Shown here piece after piece: positions 23,760-33,095 of a stretch of DNA of 43,238 bases. The notes under the pieces were generated by a model. That model saw only the letters and a list, made by a program, of their open reading frames with translations. It was not told the origin of the DNA and did not search any database. Source of the DNA: JANRJY01 sp033763735 (GTDB lineage Bacteria; Bacteroidota; Bacteroidia; Cytophagales; UBA9547); contig JANRJY010000011.1 in assembly GCA_033763735.1 (NCBI GenBank), positions 1-43,238 on the forward strand, read 5' to 3'. The translations under genes were made by a program, and so were the position numbers. Within the stretch, counting starts at the first letter, position 1. Every line of letters starts with the position of its first letter.

Positions 23760-24938
23760 TATAAAAAACCACAATTATCATTGAAACCAACCCCGGTTAG
23801 TACATTTTCAGAACAACAAACAGCAGTTTTAGTAGCTGTTGCACCCAAAAGCCAATCAGAATACAAAACGCAAGAATATTTGGATGAACTTCAGTTTTTG
23901 GCAGAAACACTTGATTTAAAGGTGATTAAACATTTTTCGCAAAGGCTCGATCATTCGGATAAAGCTACATTTGTTGGAAGTGGTAAACTGAAAGAAATTA
24001 AGGAGTTTGTTGACGCAAATGGTGTAAGTTGGGTGATATTTGATGATGAGCTTGGACCATCACAAGTAAAAAATATCAATACAGAGCTTAAGAGAAATAT
24101 ATATGATCGTAGTTTGTTGATACTCGATATTTTTAACAAACGCGCACAATCGGCACAAGCTCGTGCACAAGTGGAACTAGCCCGAAATGAATATTTATTG
24201 CCTCGATTAACAAAACTTTGGACCCACTTGGAACGTCAGAGAGGGGGTACTGGAACCAGAGGTGGGGCAGGGGAGAAAGAAATAGAAACCGATAGAAGGG
24301 TGATAAAATACAAAATCACCCTTTTAAAAGAAGAACTTAAGAAGATTGATAAGCAAAAACAAACCCAAAGAAAATCCAGATCAGAAATTGTACGTGTGGC
24401 TATTGTGGGCTATACAAATGTTGGAAAATCTACTTTGATGAACCTACTTACTAAAGCTGATGTGTTTGCTGAAAACAAATTATTTGCCACAGTAGATGCC
24501 ACCGTAAGAAAAGTAGTATGGGATCAAATTCCCTTTTTATTATCTGATACGGTGGGATTTATAAGAAAACTCCCTCATCAATTAATCGAAAGTTTTAAAT
24601 CAACACTCGATGAAGTAACCGAAGCGGATGTGTTAATGCATGTAGTGGATATCAGCAATCCCGGATTTGAAGAACAAATAGAAGTTGTAAACAAAACTTT
24701 GGCTGAGATAAAGGCATTTGACAAGCCAATAATATTGATTTTTAATAAAATAGATGCGCTAGTAAATGAAGAAAGCGAAGTTGATTTGGAAGAGAAGCTA
24801 AAGCAAATGTATCATGCTAAAAATGAAACCGTTGTGTTCGTATCAGCTACACAAAAAAATAATATTGAAGAATTGCGAAAAGTGGTTTTGAAAAAAGTAA
24901 AAGAAAGGCATTATCAGATGTATCCGAATTATGTTTAG
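23757..24938 (+). CDS. hflX: GTPase HflX
   Basis: This protein of up to 393 residues is a ribosome-associated GTPase that splits or rescues stalled 70S ribosomes under stress. The N-terminal HflX domain, a linker rich in RGGTGTRGGAGE, and G motifs GYTNVGKST (near residue 219), DTVGFIRKLPHQLIESFKST, and NKID are intact. There is no ATG near the N-terminus: TTG at 23757 or TTG at 23781 (MKPTPVSTF). The promoter position favours 23781. Confidence 0.94.
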   Translation: MYKKPQLSLKPTPVSTFSEQQTAVLVAVAPKSQSEYKTQEYLDELQFLAETLDLKVIKHFSQRLDHSDKATFVGSGKLKEIKEFVDANGVSWVIFDDELGPSQVKNINTELKRNIYDRSLLILDIFNKRAQSAQARAQVELARNEYLLPRLTKLWTHLERQRGGTGTRGGAGEKEIETDRRVIKYKITLLKEELKKIDKQKQTQRKSRSEIVRVAIVGYTNVGKSTLMNLLTKADVFAENKLFATVDATVRKVVWDQIPFLLSDTVGFIRKLPHQLIESFKSTLDEVTEADVLMHVVDISNPGFEEQIEVVNKTLAEIKAFDKPIILIFNKIDALVNEESEVDLEEKLKQMYHAKNETVVFVSATQKNNIEELRKVVLKKVKERHYQMYPNYV

Positions 24939-24984
24939 AAATGATGAATTTTGAATGCTAAATTTTAAATTGATTTAGGAATTT

Positions 24985-27336
24985 TTAAAATTCGACTCGA
25001 TAACTGATATTAGGGTAAAATGGTAAAGCTGATTTAGTTCTGATTTCGTTGGCAACAGGATCAAAATACATAACCGCTACGTTATCATAATTGGTAACAT
25101 TCCAAATATCAATCGCCAATATTTGAGAAGAACGAGGTCCATTAATTCGATAATACACCCTAATATCTCCCCTGAAATAATTTTTGATTTGGTTTGAGTT
25201 TGTATTTTTTGAATCATATACAGCCAATCCGGTTATTGAAGATGTGTTTGCAATTATGGGTGTACTTCTAAATCCTCCGTTGGTAAATAATCTAAGATTT
25301 ATTCCTATGACTTTATTTTTTTGTTTTTTTGTATCCCAACTCCATTCTTTACCAATAGCTACATGAGCCATAGCATTGCCATTAAACAAGGAATTGCGCA
25401 TTACGCCATCCAGTGCTTTATATTTTGAATCATATATTGACCCACCTACCATAAAGTACAATCCATTGTAAAACGTTCGTTCCAAACTAATATCAACACC
25501 CATATTCTGTCCGGTACCGGCATTGGTCAAAGCAGTGTCAAGAGCGAATCCTTGTAAATAGTTGAGCATTGAAAATGCACTATCACGCTTGGAAACGGGC
25601 ACATTAAATAAATATTGGTAATAAACTTCAGTCCTAAGTTTGTAAGTTTCATTAATCAAATAATTGTGACCAAGCACAAAATGATGTGCCCTGGTGAAAC
25701 CCAAATTGGCATTTGGTAATTCTCCTCTTTGATTTGGTACATAATATGTTGCTAGAGGCTGCATTTGACTCACAATTGCGTATGAAATATTAAAACTGTG
25801 TTTAAGTAGGGGGGCATACCTGAAACTTAATCGAGGGTCAATTGCCAATGCACCATTGTTTGCCAAGTAGGATACTTGTACACCGGCTTCTAAGTCAGCA
25901 TTTGTAGCTAGGGTGTATCGGTTTTTGGCATATAATTGTACCAAATTGTTGTTTTGCTTGATTTTATAAATTTCAAAAGAATTGTTATACAGATTTTTGG
26001 AGGAGTATGCGTTAAGAATAACTCCATTTAACCGGTATTGAATGCCTGCTTCAAAGTTATTTCTAAGTCCTAATTTTGCCTGAACAAATGAGGTAAAGTA
26101 AATCAATGATGCCGCGTATTGATCTGTGAATCGGGTGATATAAGTCGATTTGGTGTTATAAAATTTGCTTTCATTATTGGCCGATTGAGCACTGTAACTT
26201 ATGATATTTTTTAAAGTAATTTTAGGAGATAATGCTACAGAATGAGTAGCTCCTGTTGCCATCATTGAAGATTGAAAAGTAAACATTAATCTTTCAGATG
26301 CATCTTGTTTCCATTTTTCTGTAGAGTCTTTAATGAGAAAATTGTTTTCACTTGTACCCGCCAATCCAAATAGCGTAAAGTGACCTAATTTTTTTGTAGG
26401 TAAGGAAATATTAAATGACAAATCCTGAAAACCAAATGTTTGGCCACCAAAATCCAAACCAGCAAGTGCCATTAAACCTAATGTAGAATAGCGGTAATTA
26501 ATTAAATATGATGCTTTACTTTTCTTCGAAAATGGTCCTTCAGCGGCAAATTCGAGTCCAATTAATGAAGCTTGAGCAGTATATTCCCTTTTTTTATTAT
26601 TGCCTTTTCTGAATCGTACATCAAAAACACCGGCCATTGCATTTCCATAACCTGCGGGGTAAGCTCCGAGCATGAATTTTGTGTTTTGTACCATTTGCCC
26701 ACTCAACATACTTACACCACCACCTGAAGGACTTATTCTTTCATTTGGAGTGCTACCATTGGTTAAGTGGTTCGGATTCAGTACATCTGCTCCTTCTATT
26801 TTCCATAATACACCCGAAGGTGAGTTCCCTCTAATTACTACATCATTGCCAAAATCTTGTGAAGTTACTACTCCCGGAACAACTGTAGCCATACGTGCGG
26901 GATCAAAATATGTACCCGCAAGTCTTTGAGCATGTTCGTTGGCAAAAGTCCTTTCGCTGAGATTTTGTAGTGGAGCATATTTGGTTTTTACTTCAACTTC
27001 GTTGAGTTGTTGAATGGTTTGTTCTAATTCGATTTCTAAAACACTTTCTTTAGTTGAAATAATTTGAATATCTTCTTGTTTAAATCCAATGTAGCCTATT
27101 AAAGAAGCAGAAATTGTATATCTGCCCAAAGCAATATTTTCAAAAATGTACTGACCGGTTGAATCTGAAAAGGTAGAAAAGGAATTCTTATCATTTTGAA
27201 GTAGAATTGTTGCATTTATTATTGGTTTTTTGCTGATTTTATCAGTAAGCCTTCCCCTAAGAACACCGGAAATAATTTGGCTAAAGGATGTTTGTACTGC
27301 AAACAGAAGTAAAAATAATATCTTAATAAATTTCAT
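24985..27336 (-). CDS. TonB-dependent outer-membrane receptor with carboxypeptidase-like N-terminal domain
   Basis: This 783-residue protein has the signal peptide MKFIKILFLLLFAVQTSFSQ. A carboxypeptidase-regulatory-like domain (GRLTDKISKKPIINATILL, residues about 28-115) is followed by a plug domain (NDVVIRGNSPSGVLWKIEG, then AYPAGYGNAMAGVFDVRFR). The rest is a beta barrel ending in an aromatic residue (SYRVEF). It should import an unknown ligand using TonB/ExbBD. No SusD-like partner follows, so it is not a standard polysaccharide utilisation pair. It lies 16 bases after the methyltransferase gene and may share its transcript. Confidence 0.9.
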   Translation of the reverse strand: MKFIKILFLLLFAVQTSFSQIISGVLRGRLTDKISKKPIINATILLQNDKNSFSTFSDSTGQYIFENIALGRYTISASLIGYIGFKQEDIQIISTKESVLEIELEQTIQQLNEVEVKTKYAPLQNLSERTFANEHAQRLAGTYFDPARMATVVPGVVTSQDFGNDVVIRGNSPSGVLWKIEGADVLNPNHLTNGSTPNERISPSGGGVSMLSGQMVQNTKFMLGAYPAGYGNAMAGVFDVRFRKGNNKKREYTAQASLIGLEFAAEGPFSKKSKASYLINYRYSTLGLMALAGLDFGGQTFGFQDLSFNISLPTKKLGHFTLFGLAGTSENNFLIKDSTEKWKQDASERLMFTFQSSMMATGATHSVALSPKITLKNIISYSAQSANNESKFYNTKSTYITRFTDQYAASLIYFTSFVQAKLGLRNNFEAGIQYRLNGVILNAYSSKNLYNNSFEIYKIKQNNNLVQLYAKNRYTLATNADLEAGVQVSYLANNGALAIDPRLSFRYAPLLKHSFNISYAIVSQMQPLATYYVPNQRGELPNANLGFTRAHHFVLGHNYLINETYKLRTEVYYQYLFNVPVSKRDSAFSMLNYLQGFALDTALTNAGTGQNMGVDISLERTFYNGLYFMVGGSIYDSKYKALDGVMRNSLFNGNAMAHVAIGKEWSWDTKKQKNKVIGINLRLFTNGGFRSTPIIANTSSITGLAVYDSKNTNSNQIKNYFRGDIRVYYRINGPRSSQILAIDIWNVTNYDNVAVMYFDPVANEIRTKSALPFYPNISYRVEF

Positions 27337-27352
27337 ATTTATAGTATTTTTT

Positions 27353-28714
27353 TCAAAAGTCGCGCAATATCCGCATTTCTTTTGGATAATAATTATTGAT
27401 TCTGAATTTCATTTTTTTAATCCAACCTATAGGAATATTTTGATAAGTAAGTAATACCCAACCATCTGCAATGGATTCTAAATCAATAAGTTGGCTAATG
27501 TCATTTCTTTTAAAATATTGATATGCCACTTCACTATTAATTTCCAGAACTTCAGAGGAAATATTTACTTCTATTGATAAAGCAAGCTCGTGAGAGGGTA
27601 TTATTTGATTGTTGATTATTTGACCTAAATACAAACCCGGATAGAAAACAAAAACATGCTTGGATATTTTTTCAATGATGTGTGAAAATTTTGTTTCAAC
27701 TGCATAAATATCTTTATCATGTTCGTAAAATTCAAATGATTTTGGAGTTCGAATAAGTTGCTGGATTGTTTTTTGTATAGAAACGGAAAGCTTTTTGAAA
27801 TAGGGATTTAATAGATTACTAGTCCTCTTTGGTACTTGTTTATTTATTTTTAGCACACTTACAAAAAAACCTTCTCCAGAAACTTTATGAGGGAAAAATC
27901 GAAAGCCAAGATTGTTTTTGACAATATTCCAAGATTCGGTTATTTGAATTTGCTCATTTAATAGTGTAGCATTATGGTTTTGAATAAGATGTTGAACATT
28001 GGATTCATTTTCAACTTCGTTATAAGTGCAAGTACAATAAATGATAATACCTTCTTCTTTAAGTGAAGGGAGCACATCTTCCAATATTCGTTTTTGTCGT
28101 TGACTGGATAATTCTACGTTATTTTCGCTCCATTCATTAATTGCGTCCGGGTCTTTGCGAAACATACCTTCCCCTGAGCAAGGAGCATCTATCAGTATAA
28201 CATCAAATACACTTGATAATGAACCAAATGACTTTGGGTCAGAGTTGCTTACGATGTAATTTGAATTACCCCATCTCGCCAAATTGTCTTTTAAAGTCAT
28301 GGCTCTTGGCTTGATGGTTTCATTGGCAACAAGTAAGCTCGTTTCATCAATTAATGACAATAGGTGTGTGCTTTTACCACCAGGTGCTGCACACAAATCC
28401 AAGAAAGTAAGGTTGGGTTTGGTTAAATCTAATTGAAGTAATATTTGCTCAATAAACATGGAAGACGCTTCTTGAACATAATATGCACCTGCATGAAACA
28501 AAGGGTCAACGGTAAAAAGGGGTCTTTCTTGAAGGTAATACCCATTGCTACACCATTGAATATTTGATTTAAATTTATTAATAGGAATATTTTTTTTGGG
28601 ATTAATTCTGATGCTTACCGGGGCAGGAAGTGTTAAAGATTCAAAAAATGCATCTGAATCTTCTCTAAGGAAAGATACAATTTGAGTTTTAAATGCATTT
28701 GGGAGTGGTTTCAA
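27353..28714 (-). CDS. RNA (cytosine-5-)-methyltransferase, NOL1/NOP2/Sun (RsmF-like)
   Basis: This 453-residue enzyme transfers a methyl group to C5 of cytosine in rRNA or tRNA. FLDLCAAPGGKSTHLLSLI is the SAM motif. DAPCSGEGMF (Cys179) and YCTCTYNEVENE (Cys229) hold the two conserved cysteines. A C-terminal domain of about 150 residues resembles RsmF-type enzymes. The start is TTG at 28714: the frame upstream is closed by a stop within 27 bases and there is no early ATG. Confidence 0.9.
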   Translation of the reverse strand: MKPLPNAFKTQIVSFLREDSDAFFESLTLPAPVSIRINPKKNIPINKFKSNIQWCSNGYYLQERPLFTVDPLFHAGAYYVQEASSMFIEQILLQLDLTKPNLTFLDLCAAPGGKSTHLLSLIDETSLLVANETIKPRAMTLKDNLARWGNSNYIVSNSDPKSFGSLSSVFDVILIDAPCSGEGMFRKDPDAINEWSENNVELSSQRQKRILEDVLPSLKEEGIIIYCTCTYNEVENESNVQHLIQNHNATLLNEQIQITESWNIVKNNLGFRFFPHKVSGEGFFVSVLKINKQVPKRTSNLLNPYFKKLSVSIQKTIQQLIRTPKSFEFYEHDKDIYAVETKFSHIIEKISKHVFVFYPGLYLGQIINNQIIPSHELALSIEVNISSEVLEINSEVAYQYFKRNDISQLIDLESIADGWVLLTYQNIPIGWIKKMKFRINNYYPKEMRILRDF

Positions 28715-28798
28715 GAAATAATATTTATTCTGACAATTTTAGTTCTTTATTTTTACAATTAACATTGTAGATTGAAAATGAATTAATAATTGCATTTA

Positions 28799-28840
28799 AA
28801 ACCCCATCACAATCCCCTCCCCGTTGGAAAGGGGCTTTTG
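28799..28840. repeat. G/C-run element resembling Bacteroidota interspersed repeats
   Basis: The segment holds AACCCCATC, CCCCTCCCCG and GGAAAGGGGC in an otherwise very AT-rich intergenic region. It looks like the short C-run/G-run elements scattered between genes in many Bacteroidota genomes. Only one copy is visible here, so repeat status is inferred. Confidence 0.4.
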
Positions 28841-28888
28841 GATTATACATCAATTATTGAAAATTTGGAAACAGAAAATTAGTTCACA

Positions 28889-29215
28889 ATGACAATAGAA
28901 CAAGCCCAAAAAGAAGTAGATAACTGGATTAAGACATATGGCGTTAGATACTTTAGTGAGCTTACCAATATGGCTATTCTTACCGAAGAGGTAGGGGAGG
29001 TCGCTCGAATAATTGCACGCAGATATGGCGAACAATCATTTAAAGACTCAGATTTGGATAAGAACCTAGCTGATGAACTAGCTGATGTACTTTTTGTTTT
29101 AATTTGTATTGCAAATCAAACGGGTATTAATCTTACAGATGCGCTACAAAAAAACTTTGAAAAGAAAACAGCTAGGGATAAAGCCAGGCACACTACTAAT
29201 GATAAGTTAGCTTAG
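28889..29215 (+). CDS. MazG-like nucleotide pyrophosphohydrolase
   Basis: This 108-residue, all-alpha protein hydrolyses nucleoside triphosphates. It has the metal-binding EExxE helix (TEEVGEVARIIARRYGE) and the ExxD helix (LADELADVLFVLICIAN). Its size fits single-domain MazG-type enzymes, which often clean up non-canonical nucleotides. The stop codon shares bases with the stop of convergent ilvE. Confidence 0.9.
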   Translation: MTIEQAQKEVDNWIKTYGVRYFSELTNMAILTEEVGEVARIIARRYGEQSFKDSDLDKNLADELADVLFVLICIANQTGINLTDALQKNFEKKTARDKARHTTNDKLA

Positions 29216-30279
29216 ACTTTTACGATCCAGCCATAAGGGTCCTCAACCAAGCCATATTTAATATCGTTGAGTGCCTTTAGCATTTTGGTTGCGAAGCTTT
29301 TTTCAGTTACATCAGGAATGTTATAGTCAACTCCTTGATAATTAATAGCATTAATAGGAGATATTACTGCAGCGGTGCCCGTTCCAAAGGCTTCTTGAAG
29401 TGTTTTATTTTTGTGTGCCAGTACAATTTCTTCAATGGAAATTTTTCGTTCTTCTACTTTCACGCCCCATTCACGAGCAATAGTAAGAATAGAATCGCGA
29501 GTAACGCCAGCTAATATTGATGATGAAAGTTCAGGTGTAATGAGCACATTATCAATTACAAACATCACATTCGATGCACCGGTTTCTTCTATATATTTAT
29601 GTTCTTTGGCATCGGTCCACATAATTTGTTGGTAACCTTCAGCGGCAGCTTTTTTGGCAGGTAATAAAGAGGCTGCATAATTTCCACCTGATTTTGAAAA
29701 ACCTATGCCTCCTTCCGCACTGCGGACAAAACTCGTTTCAACTTTTACTTTAAGTTTACCTGAAAAATAGGCGCCTACAGGTGAACAAAAAACGATAAAG
29801 AAGTAATTTTCGGAAGGTTTAACGCGAATAAATGCATCCATCGCAAAAGCAAATGGCCTAAAATAGAGGCTGCTTCCTTCAGAAGTGGGCACCCATTTCC
29901 TATCTGTTCGTGCAAGTTCCACAACACCATCCATAAATATGTCTTTTGGAATTGAAGGCATACAAAGTCTTTCTAAAGATTTGTTCATTCGCTCCCAATG
30001 CTTTTCCGGACGAAAAATCAGTACATCATTATTTTTTTTTGATTTGTGTGCTTTAAATCCTTCAAACACCGTTTGTCCATAATGTAATGCTGCTGTGGCA
30101 GGACTAATAGATATATTTTGATAAGGAACTATCCGTTGGTCATGCCAAGTCTCATTATTAAAATCTACCACATACATATGGTCAGAGTGGTACTTGCCAA
30201 AATCCAGATTATTGAAATCTACTTTGTCGAAAGTCGAATATTTATTGTGTTCGATATGTATTGAGAGTGTCTCCGTCAT
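29212..30279 (-). CDS. ilvE: Branched-chain amino-acid aminotransferase
   Basis: This 355-residue fold-type IV PLP enzyme interconverts Leu, Ile and Val with their keto acids. The sequence FEGFKAHKSK, the PLP lysine K196 in FSKSGGNYAAS, EETGASNVMFV and FGTGTAAVISPI fit the type found in eukaryotes and many Bacteroidota. It has its own promoter and no ilv neighbours. Confidence 0.96.
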   Translation of the reverse strand: MTETLSIHIEHNKYSTFDKVDFNNLDFGKYHSDHMYVVDFNNETWHDQRIVPYQNISISPATAALHYGQTVFEGFKAHKSKKNNDVLIFRPEKHWERMNKSLERLCMPSIPKDIFMDGVVELARTDRKWVPTSEGSSLYFRPFAFAMDAFIRVKPSENYFFIVFCSPVGAYFSGKLKVKVETSFVRSAEGGIGFSKSGGNYAASLLPAKKAAAEGYQQIMWTDAKEHKYIEETGASNVMFVIDNVLITPELSSSILAGVTRDSILTIAREWGVKVEERKISIEEIVLAHKNKTLQEAFGTGTAAVISPINAINYQGVDYNIPDVTEKSFATKMLKALNDIKYGLVEDPYGWIVKV

Positions 30280-30313
30280 ACAAAAACTATTGAAATTTTA
30301 TGAAAAGGAGTTT

Positions 30314-30344
30314 CAAAGTTAAGAAAATAGCATTGTTATTCACA
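30314..30344 (-). promoter_or_regulatory. ilvE promoter TGTG-N19-TAACTTTG
   Basis: On the minus strand TAACTTTG (30321-30314) matches the -7 consensus. TGTG (30344-30341) 19 bases upstream is one mismatch from TTTG. The leader would be about 28 bases. Confidence 0.55.
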
Positions 30345-30448
30345 GAAAATGTAATTTTTTTTACTCCAAACTATCAAATTTATACTTATAAATAGATAAA
30401 TTTGTATTTAAACAATATTGAGTATAAATGCTTAAAGAATATGGGTTT

Positions 30449-31465
30449 CTATTCCCCATATTTCAATAGGAATTCCGGATTAATAGCTTTGAAGCTAACT
30501 CTGCCGTTATTAAAATTTTCTACCGACAATAAAAGATCTATTTTTTCTACTAAAGGTCTGATTACAATTCCTTCCGCCCACACATCGGGTGTGATTTTGC
30601 TTTTGATAGTTGCCATTTGTATGATTTCTTCAATATTATTGCTTAGTGTATAATCATCTGATATAATTGGTGTAGTGGGCAACTCCAAAGTTTCCAGAAA
30701 ATGCCTGAAATTTTGATAGGGTAAATATTCAAACTTGTCAATATCAAATACATTGAAAAAACGAGCTGTTTGACCATGAAGACGAAGTTTATTACTTTGA
30801 ATACCTTCACCAATAAGTTCACCTTGAATGGCATAGTTGCCTGATAATGAACGCAATTTATTTTCTATATCCATTTGTCGAGCTACTTTCCACAGACTGT
30901 TTTCGCCATCTTCCAATAATTCGAGGTTGCGTGAACACACGCCAAATTCACCTTTATTTAAATAATAGGTTACGGAGCTACCATCCAGTTTTTCGCTTAT
31001 GTAGCATTTTTCACCTTTGTATTTGTCCAGTACCTTTTGCAATACTTGCACTCTTGTTTCATCCGTTTTTGGAATAAAAGAAGGAAACTTTCCTTTAACC
31101 ACGCCACTAAGGTATGCAGGAATAGGCAATTCGTATTTGGTAATACCTAATGCTTCTGTACAATCCGCATCTTCAACTATATCAAAATCAGGAGGTAATA
31201 TGGATAATGGAAAACATATTCCTTGCGAAATCTGACCTCGAAGGCGTATCGTTTTTATTCTAAATCCACGTGGACGAAGAAATTCAAATTCAGGTTTGTC
31301 GGGTAGAATGCTGTCAATTTCGCAATACACCACAAAGTCACCTACCTTGAATTCATTTTTCTTAACTACTAATTGCCAACCGAGTACGGTAGCTTTTTCA
31401 ATGGCATCCGCACCTTCAATGGGTTCAAGTGATAAGATTTTTTGAATACTGGCAAGTTTACGCAT
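30449..31465 (-). CDS. DraRnl-type ATP-dependent RNA ligase
   Basis: This 338-residue protein has an N-terminal OB-like domain followed by a nucleotidyltransferase domain. ISEKLDGSSVTYYL holds the lysine nucleophile K159. IQGELIGEGIQ, FNVFDI, WAEGIVIRP and VSFKAINPEFLLKYGE supply motifs III to V. Size and N-terminal domain match the Deinococcus RNA ligase family, which seals nicks in duplexes carrying an RNA 3'-OH. Its role in this organism is unknown; RNA or nick repair is a reasonable guess. No RtcB-like or tRNA-cleaving toxin gene is adjacent. Confidence 0.88.
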   Translation of the reverse strand: MRKLASIQKILSLEPIEGADAIEKATVLGWQLVVKKNEFKVGDFVVYCEIDSILPDKPEFEFLRPRGFRIKTIRLRGQISQGICFPLSILPPDFDIVEDADCTEALGITKYELPIPAYLSGVVKGKFPSFIPKTDETRVQVLQKVLDKYKGEKCYISEKLDGSSVTYYLNKGEFGVCSRNLELLEDGENSLWKVARQMDIENKLRSLSGNYAIQGELIGEGIQSNKLRLHGQTARFFNVFDIDKFEYLPYQNFRHFLETLELPTTPIISDDYTLSNNIEEIIQMATIKSKITPDVWAEGIVIRPLVEKIDLLLSVENFNNGRVSFKAINPEFLLKYGE

Positions 31466-31506
31466 AGGTAAAACTCAGATATAACGGTTTGTAAAAATTA
31501 GTACAG

Positions 31507-31514
31507 CAAAATTA
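31507..31514 (-). promoter_or_regulatory. -7 element TAATTTTG upstream of the RNA ligase
   Basis: On the minus strand TAATTTTG (31514-31507) fits TAnnTTTG and ends 41 bases before the ATG. No good -33 is seen. Confidence 0.5.
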
Positions 31515-31539
31515 TGAAAATAAGCGGTTGAAGATTTGA

Positions 31540-31821
31540 TTAACTAAATTTCAAAACGCCAATAATCAATCCTGCCATTGCAAAAATTACACCTGTTAGC
31601 CAAATCATTAATTGATTTTTTGAAGTTTCAATTTTAACATCTAAGTTCCTAATGTCTTTTTTGATTTCGGCAATTTCCTTTTCTAAATGTAAAATATCAG
31701 TTTTTGTGGCTGTATCTTCTGACTTTGCTTCTTTTATAGTTTCCAAAAAAGCTTCGGCATCTTCTTTCGAAAAATTATATTTTTGCAATATATTAATCGC
31801 TGTGTATTCAAAACTTTTCAT
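31540..31821 (-). CDS. Small coiled-coil protein with C-terminal membrane anchor (DUF1640/CCDC90-like)
   Basis: This 93-residue protein has a helical start (YTAINILQKYNFSKEDAEAF), a coiled coil about residues 33-68 (ATKTDILHLEKEIAEIKK) and one membrane helix (IWLTGVIFAMAGLIIGVL). It has the same plan as the protein at 6628-6960 and shares the ATK(A/T)D motif at the coiled-coil start. The ATG at 31821 is preferred over an in-frame TTG two codons earlier, because TAACTTTG overlaps that TTG. Function unknown. Confidence 0.72.
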   Translation of the reverse strand: MKSFEYTAINILQKYNFSKEDAEAFLETIKEAKSEDTATKTDILHLEKEIAEIKKDIRNLDVKIETSKNQLMIWLTGVIFAMAGLIIGVLKFS

Positions 31822-31824
31822 ATT

Positions 31825-31854
31825 CAAAGTTATAAATATTTTATGTATTAGAAA
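31825..31854 (-). promoter_or_regulatory. Promoter TTTC-N18-TAACTTTG, leaderless
   Basis: On the minus strand TAACTTTG (31832-31825) ends three bases before the ATG at 31821, so the mRNA should begin at or beside the start codon. TTTC (31854-31851) is one mismatch from TTTG. Confidence 0.6.
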
Positions 31855-31921
31855 TTGAATAAAATTATTTTAACAATTAATATTAGTGAAATCTAATTTT
31901 TTAAAGCTTTTTTTGAAATTA

Positions 31922-32671
31922 TCACATACTTCTCAATACCCTTTCCAAATCCTCAGGGGTATCAATGCCGTGACTGTCGTAGTCAGTAATTTGTACTTTG
32001 ATTTTATAACCATTTTCGATCCATCGAAGTTGCTCCAAGGACTCTGCAAGTTCAAGTTTGGATGGTCTCAACTTTGTTATTTTATCTAAAATATCGGTTC
32101 GATAGGCATAAATGCCCACATGCCTCAGAAAACTGTGATTATTATTCCATTCTGATTTGATAAAATTACGCACATATGGAATTGGATGTCTGCTAAAATA
32201 TATCGCCTCGCTATTATTATTCAATATCAATTTGGCTGTGTTCGGGTTATACAAATCTTCATCCGGTTTTGCACGAATTGCCAAAGTTGCAAGTTCTACT
32301 TCAGGTTTAAGGCATGAAGCAAGTATGTCGATTTGCTCTGGTTTTATAAATGGCTCATCTCCTTGAATATTGATTACAAATTCTGCTTGAAGTCCGCTGT
32401 TTTGATAGGCTTCATGACATCGGTCGGTGCCACTGGGATGTTTTTCGGAGGTCATAACAGCTTTGCCCCCAAATGATTGCACATGTTTGAATATCAGGTC
32501 GTTATCAGTAGCTACAATTACTTCTGAAAGTTGTTTAGCTTGAGTGGATTGTTCATACACACGTTGAATCATTGTTTTACCCTTGATATCAACTAAAGGT
32601 TTAGCAGGGAAACGTGTAGAAGCGTATCGTGCGGGAATGATGCCTAGTATCTTGGGTAATAGTTTCAACAT
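31922..32671 (-). CDS. kdsB: 3-deoxy-manno-octulosonate cytidylyltransferase
   Basis: This 249-residue cytoplasmic enzyme activates KDO with CTP for lipopolysaccharide core synthesis. The N-terminal GIIPARYASTRFPAKPL, then VIVATDN, SGTDRCHEA and VINIQGDEP are diagnostic. It is the last gene of a tight four-gene cluster, one base after the half-size EamA gene, and no other kds genes are nearby. Confidence 0.96.
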   Translation of the reverse strand: MLKLLPKILGIIPARYASTRFPAKPLVDIKGKTMIQRVYEQSTQAKQLSEVIVATDNDLIFKHVQSFGGKAVMTSEKHPSGTDRCHEAYQNSGLQAEFVINIQGDEPFIKPEQIDILASCLKPEVELATLAIRAKPDEDLYNPNTAKLILNNNSEAIYFSRHPIPYVRNFIKSEWNNNHSFLRHVGIYAYRTDILDKITKLRPSKLELAESLEQLRWIENGYKIKVQITDYDSHGIDTPEDLERVLRSM

Positions 32672-32672
32672 G

Positions 32673-33095
32673 TTATTTAATTACTAAAATAATAAGTCCG
32701 GTTAGGATTAAAGCAGCTGCAATAAGTATTTTGGGTGTGATGGGTTCGTTCAGTAAAGCAAAAGACAATAAAAGTGTAATAACTATACTACCCTTATCTA
32801 TGGCAGCAATGTATGAAACTAAACCAACTTTCATGGCTCTATAATAGAAAATCCAACTTAGTGAGGTTGTTATTCCTGAACAAATAAGTAATAGCCACTG
32901 TTTTGATGTAATCAATGAAGTATCGCGCCACTTTTCGCCTACGATATTGAAAGTTGTAATAATAATGAAAATGGTAGCCGTTCTAATTCCAAGTCCTAAA
33001 TCAGCATTAATATTTGCCAATCCATATTTTGCTAATACAGAAGTAATTCCAGCAAAAAACATTGAAATTATTGCATACCAAATCCAGGTTTCCAT
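32673..33095 (-). CDS. Half-size EamA-family membrane transporter
   Basis: This 140-residue inner-membrane protein has about five membrane helices and is a single EamA unit (WIFYYRAMKVGLVSYIAAID and FALLNEPITPKILIAAALIL are typical). It would have to work as a dimer, unlike the ten-helix two-unit transporter encoded upstream at 34408-35307. The substrate is unknown. It starts on the last base of the NfeD gene stop and ends one base before kdsB, so co-expression is very likely. Confidence 0.85.
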   Translation of the reverse strand: METWIWYAIISMFFAGITSVLAKYGLANINADLGLGIRTATIFIIITTFNIVGEKWRDTSLITSKQWLLLICSGITTSLSWIFYYRAMKVGLVSYIAAIDKGSIVITLLLSFALLNEPITPKILIAAALILTGLIILVIK

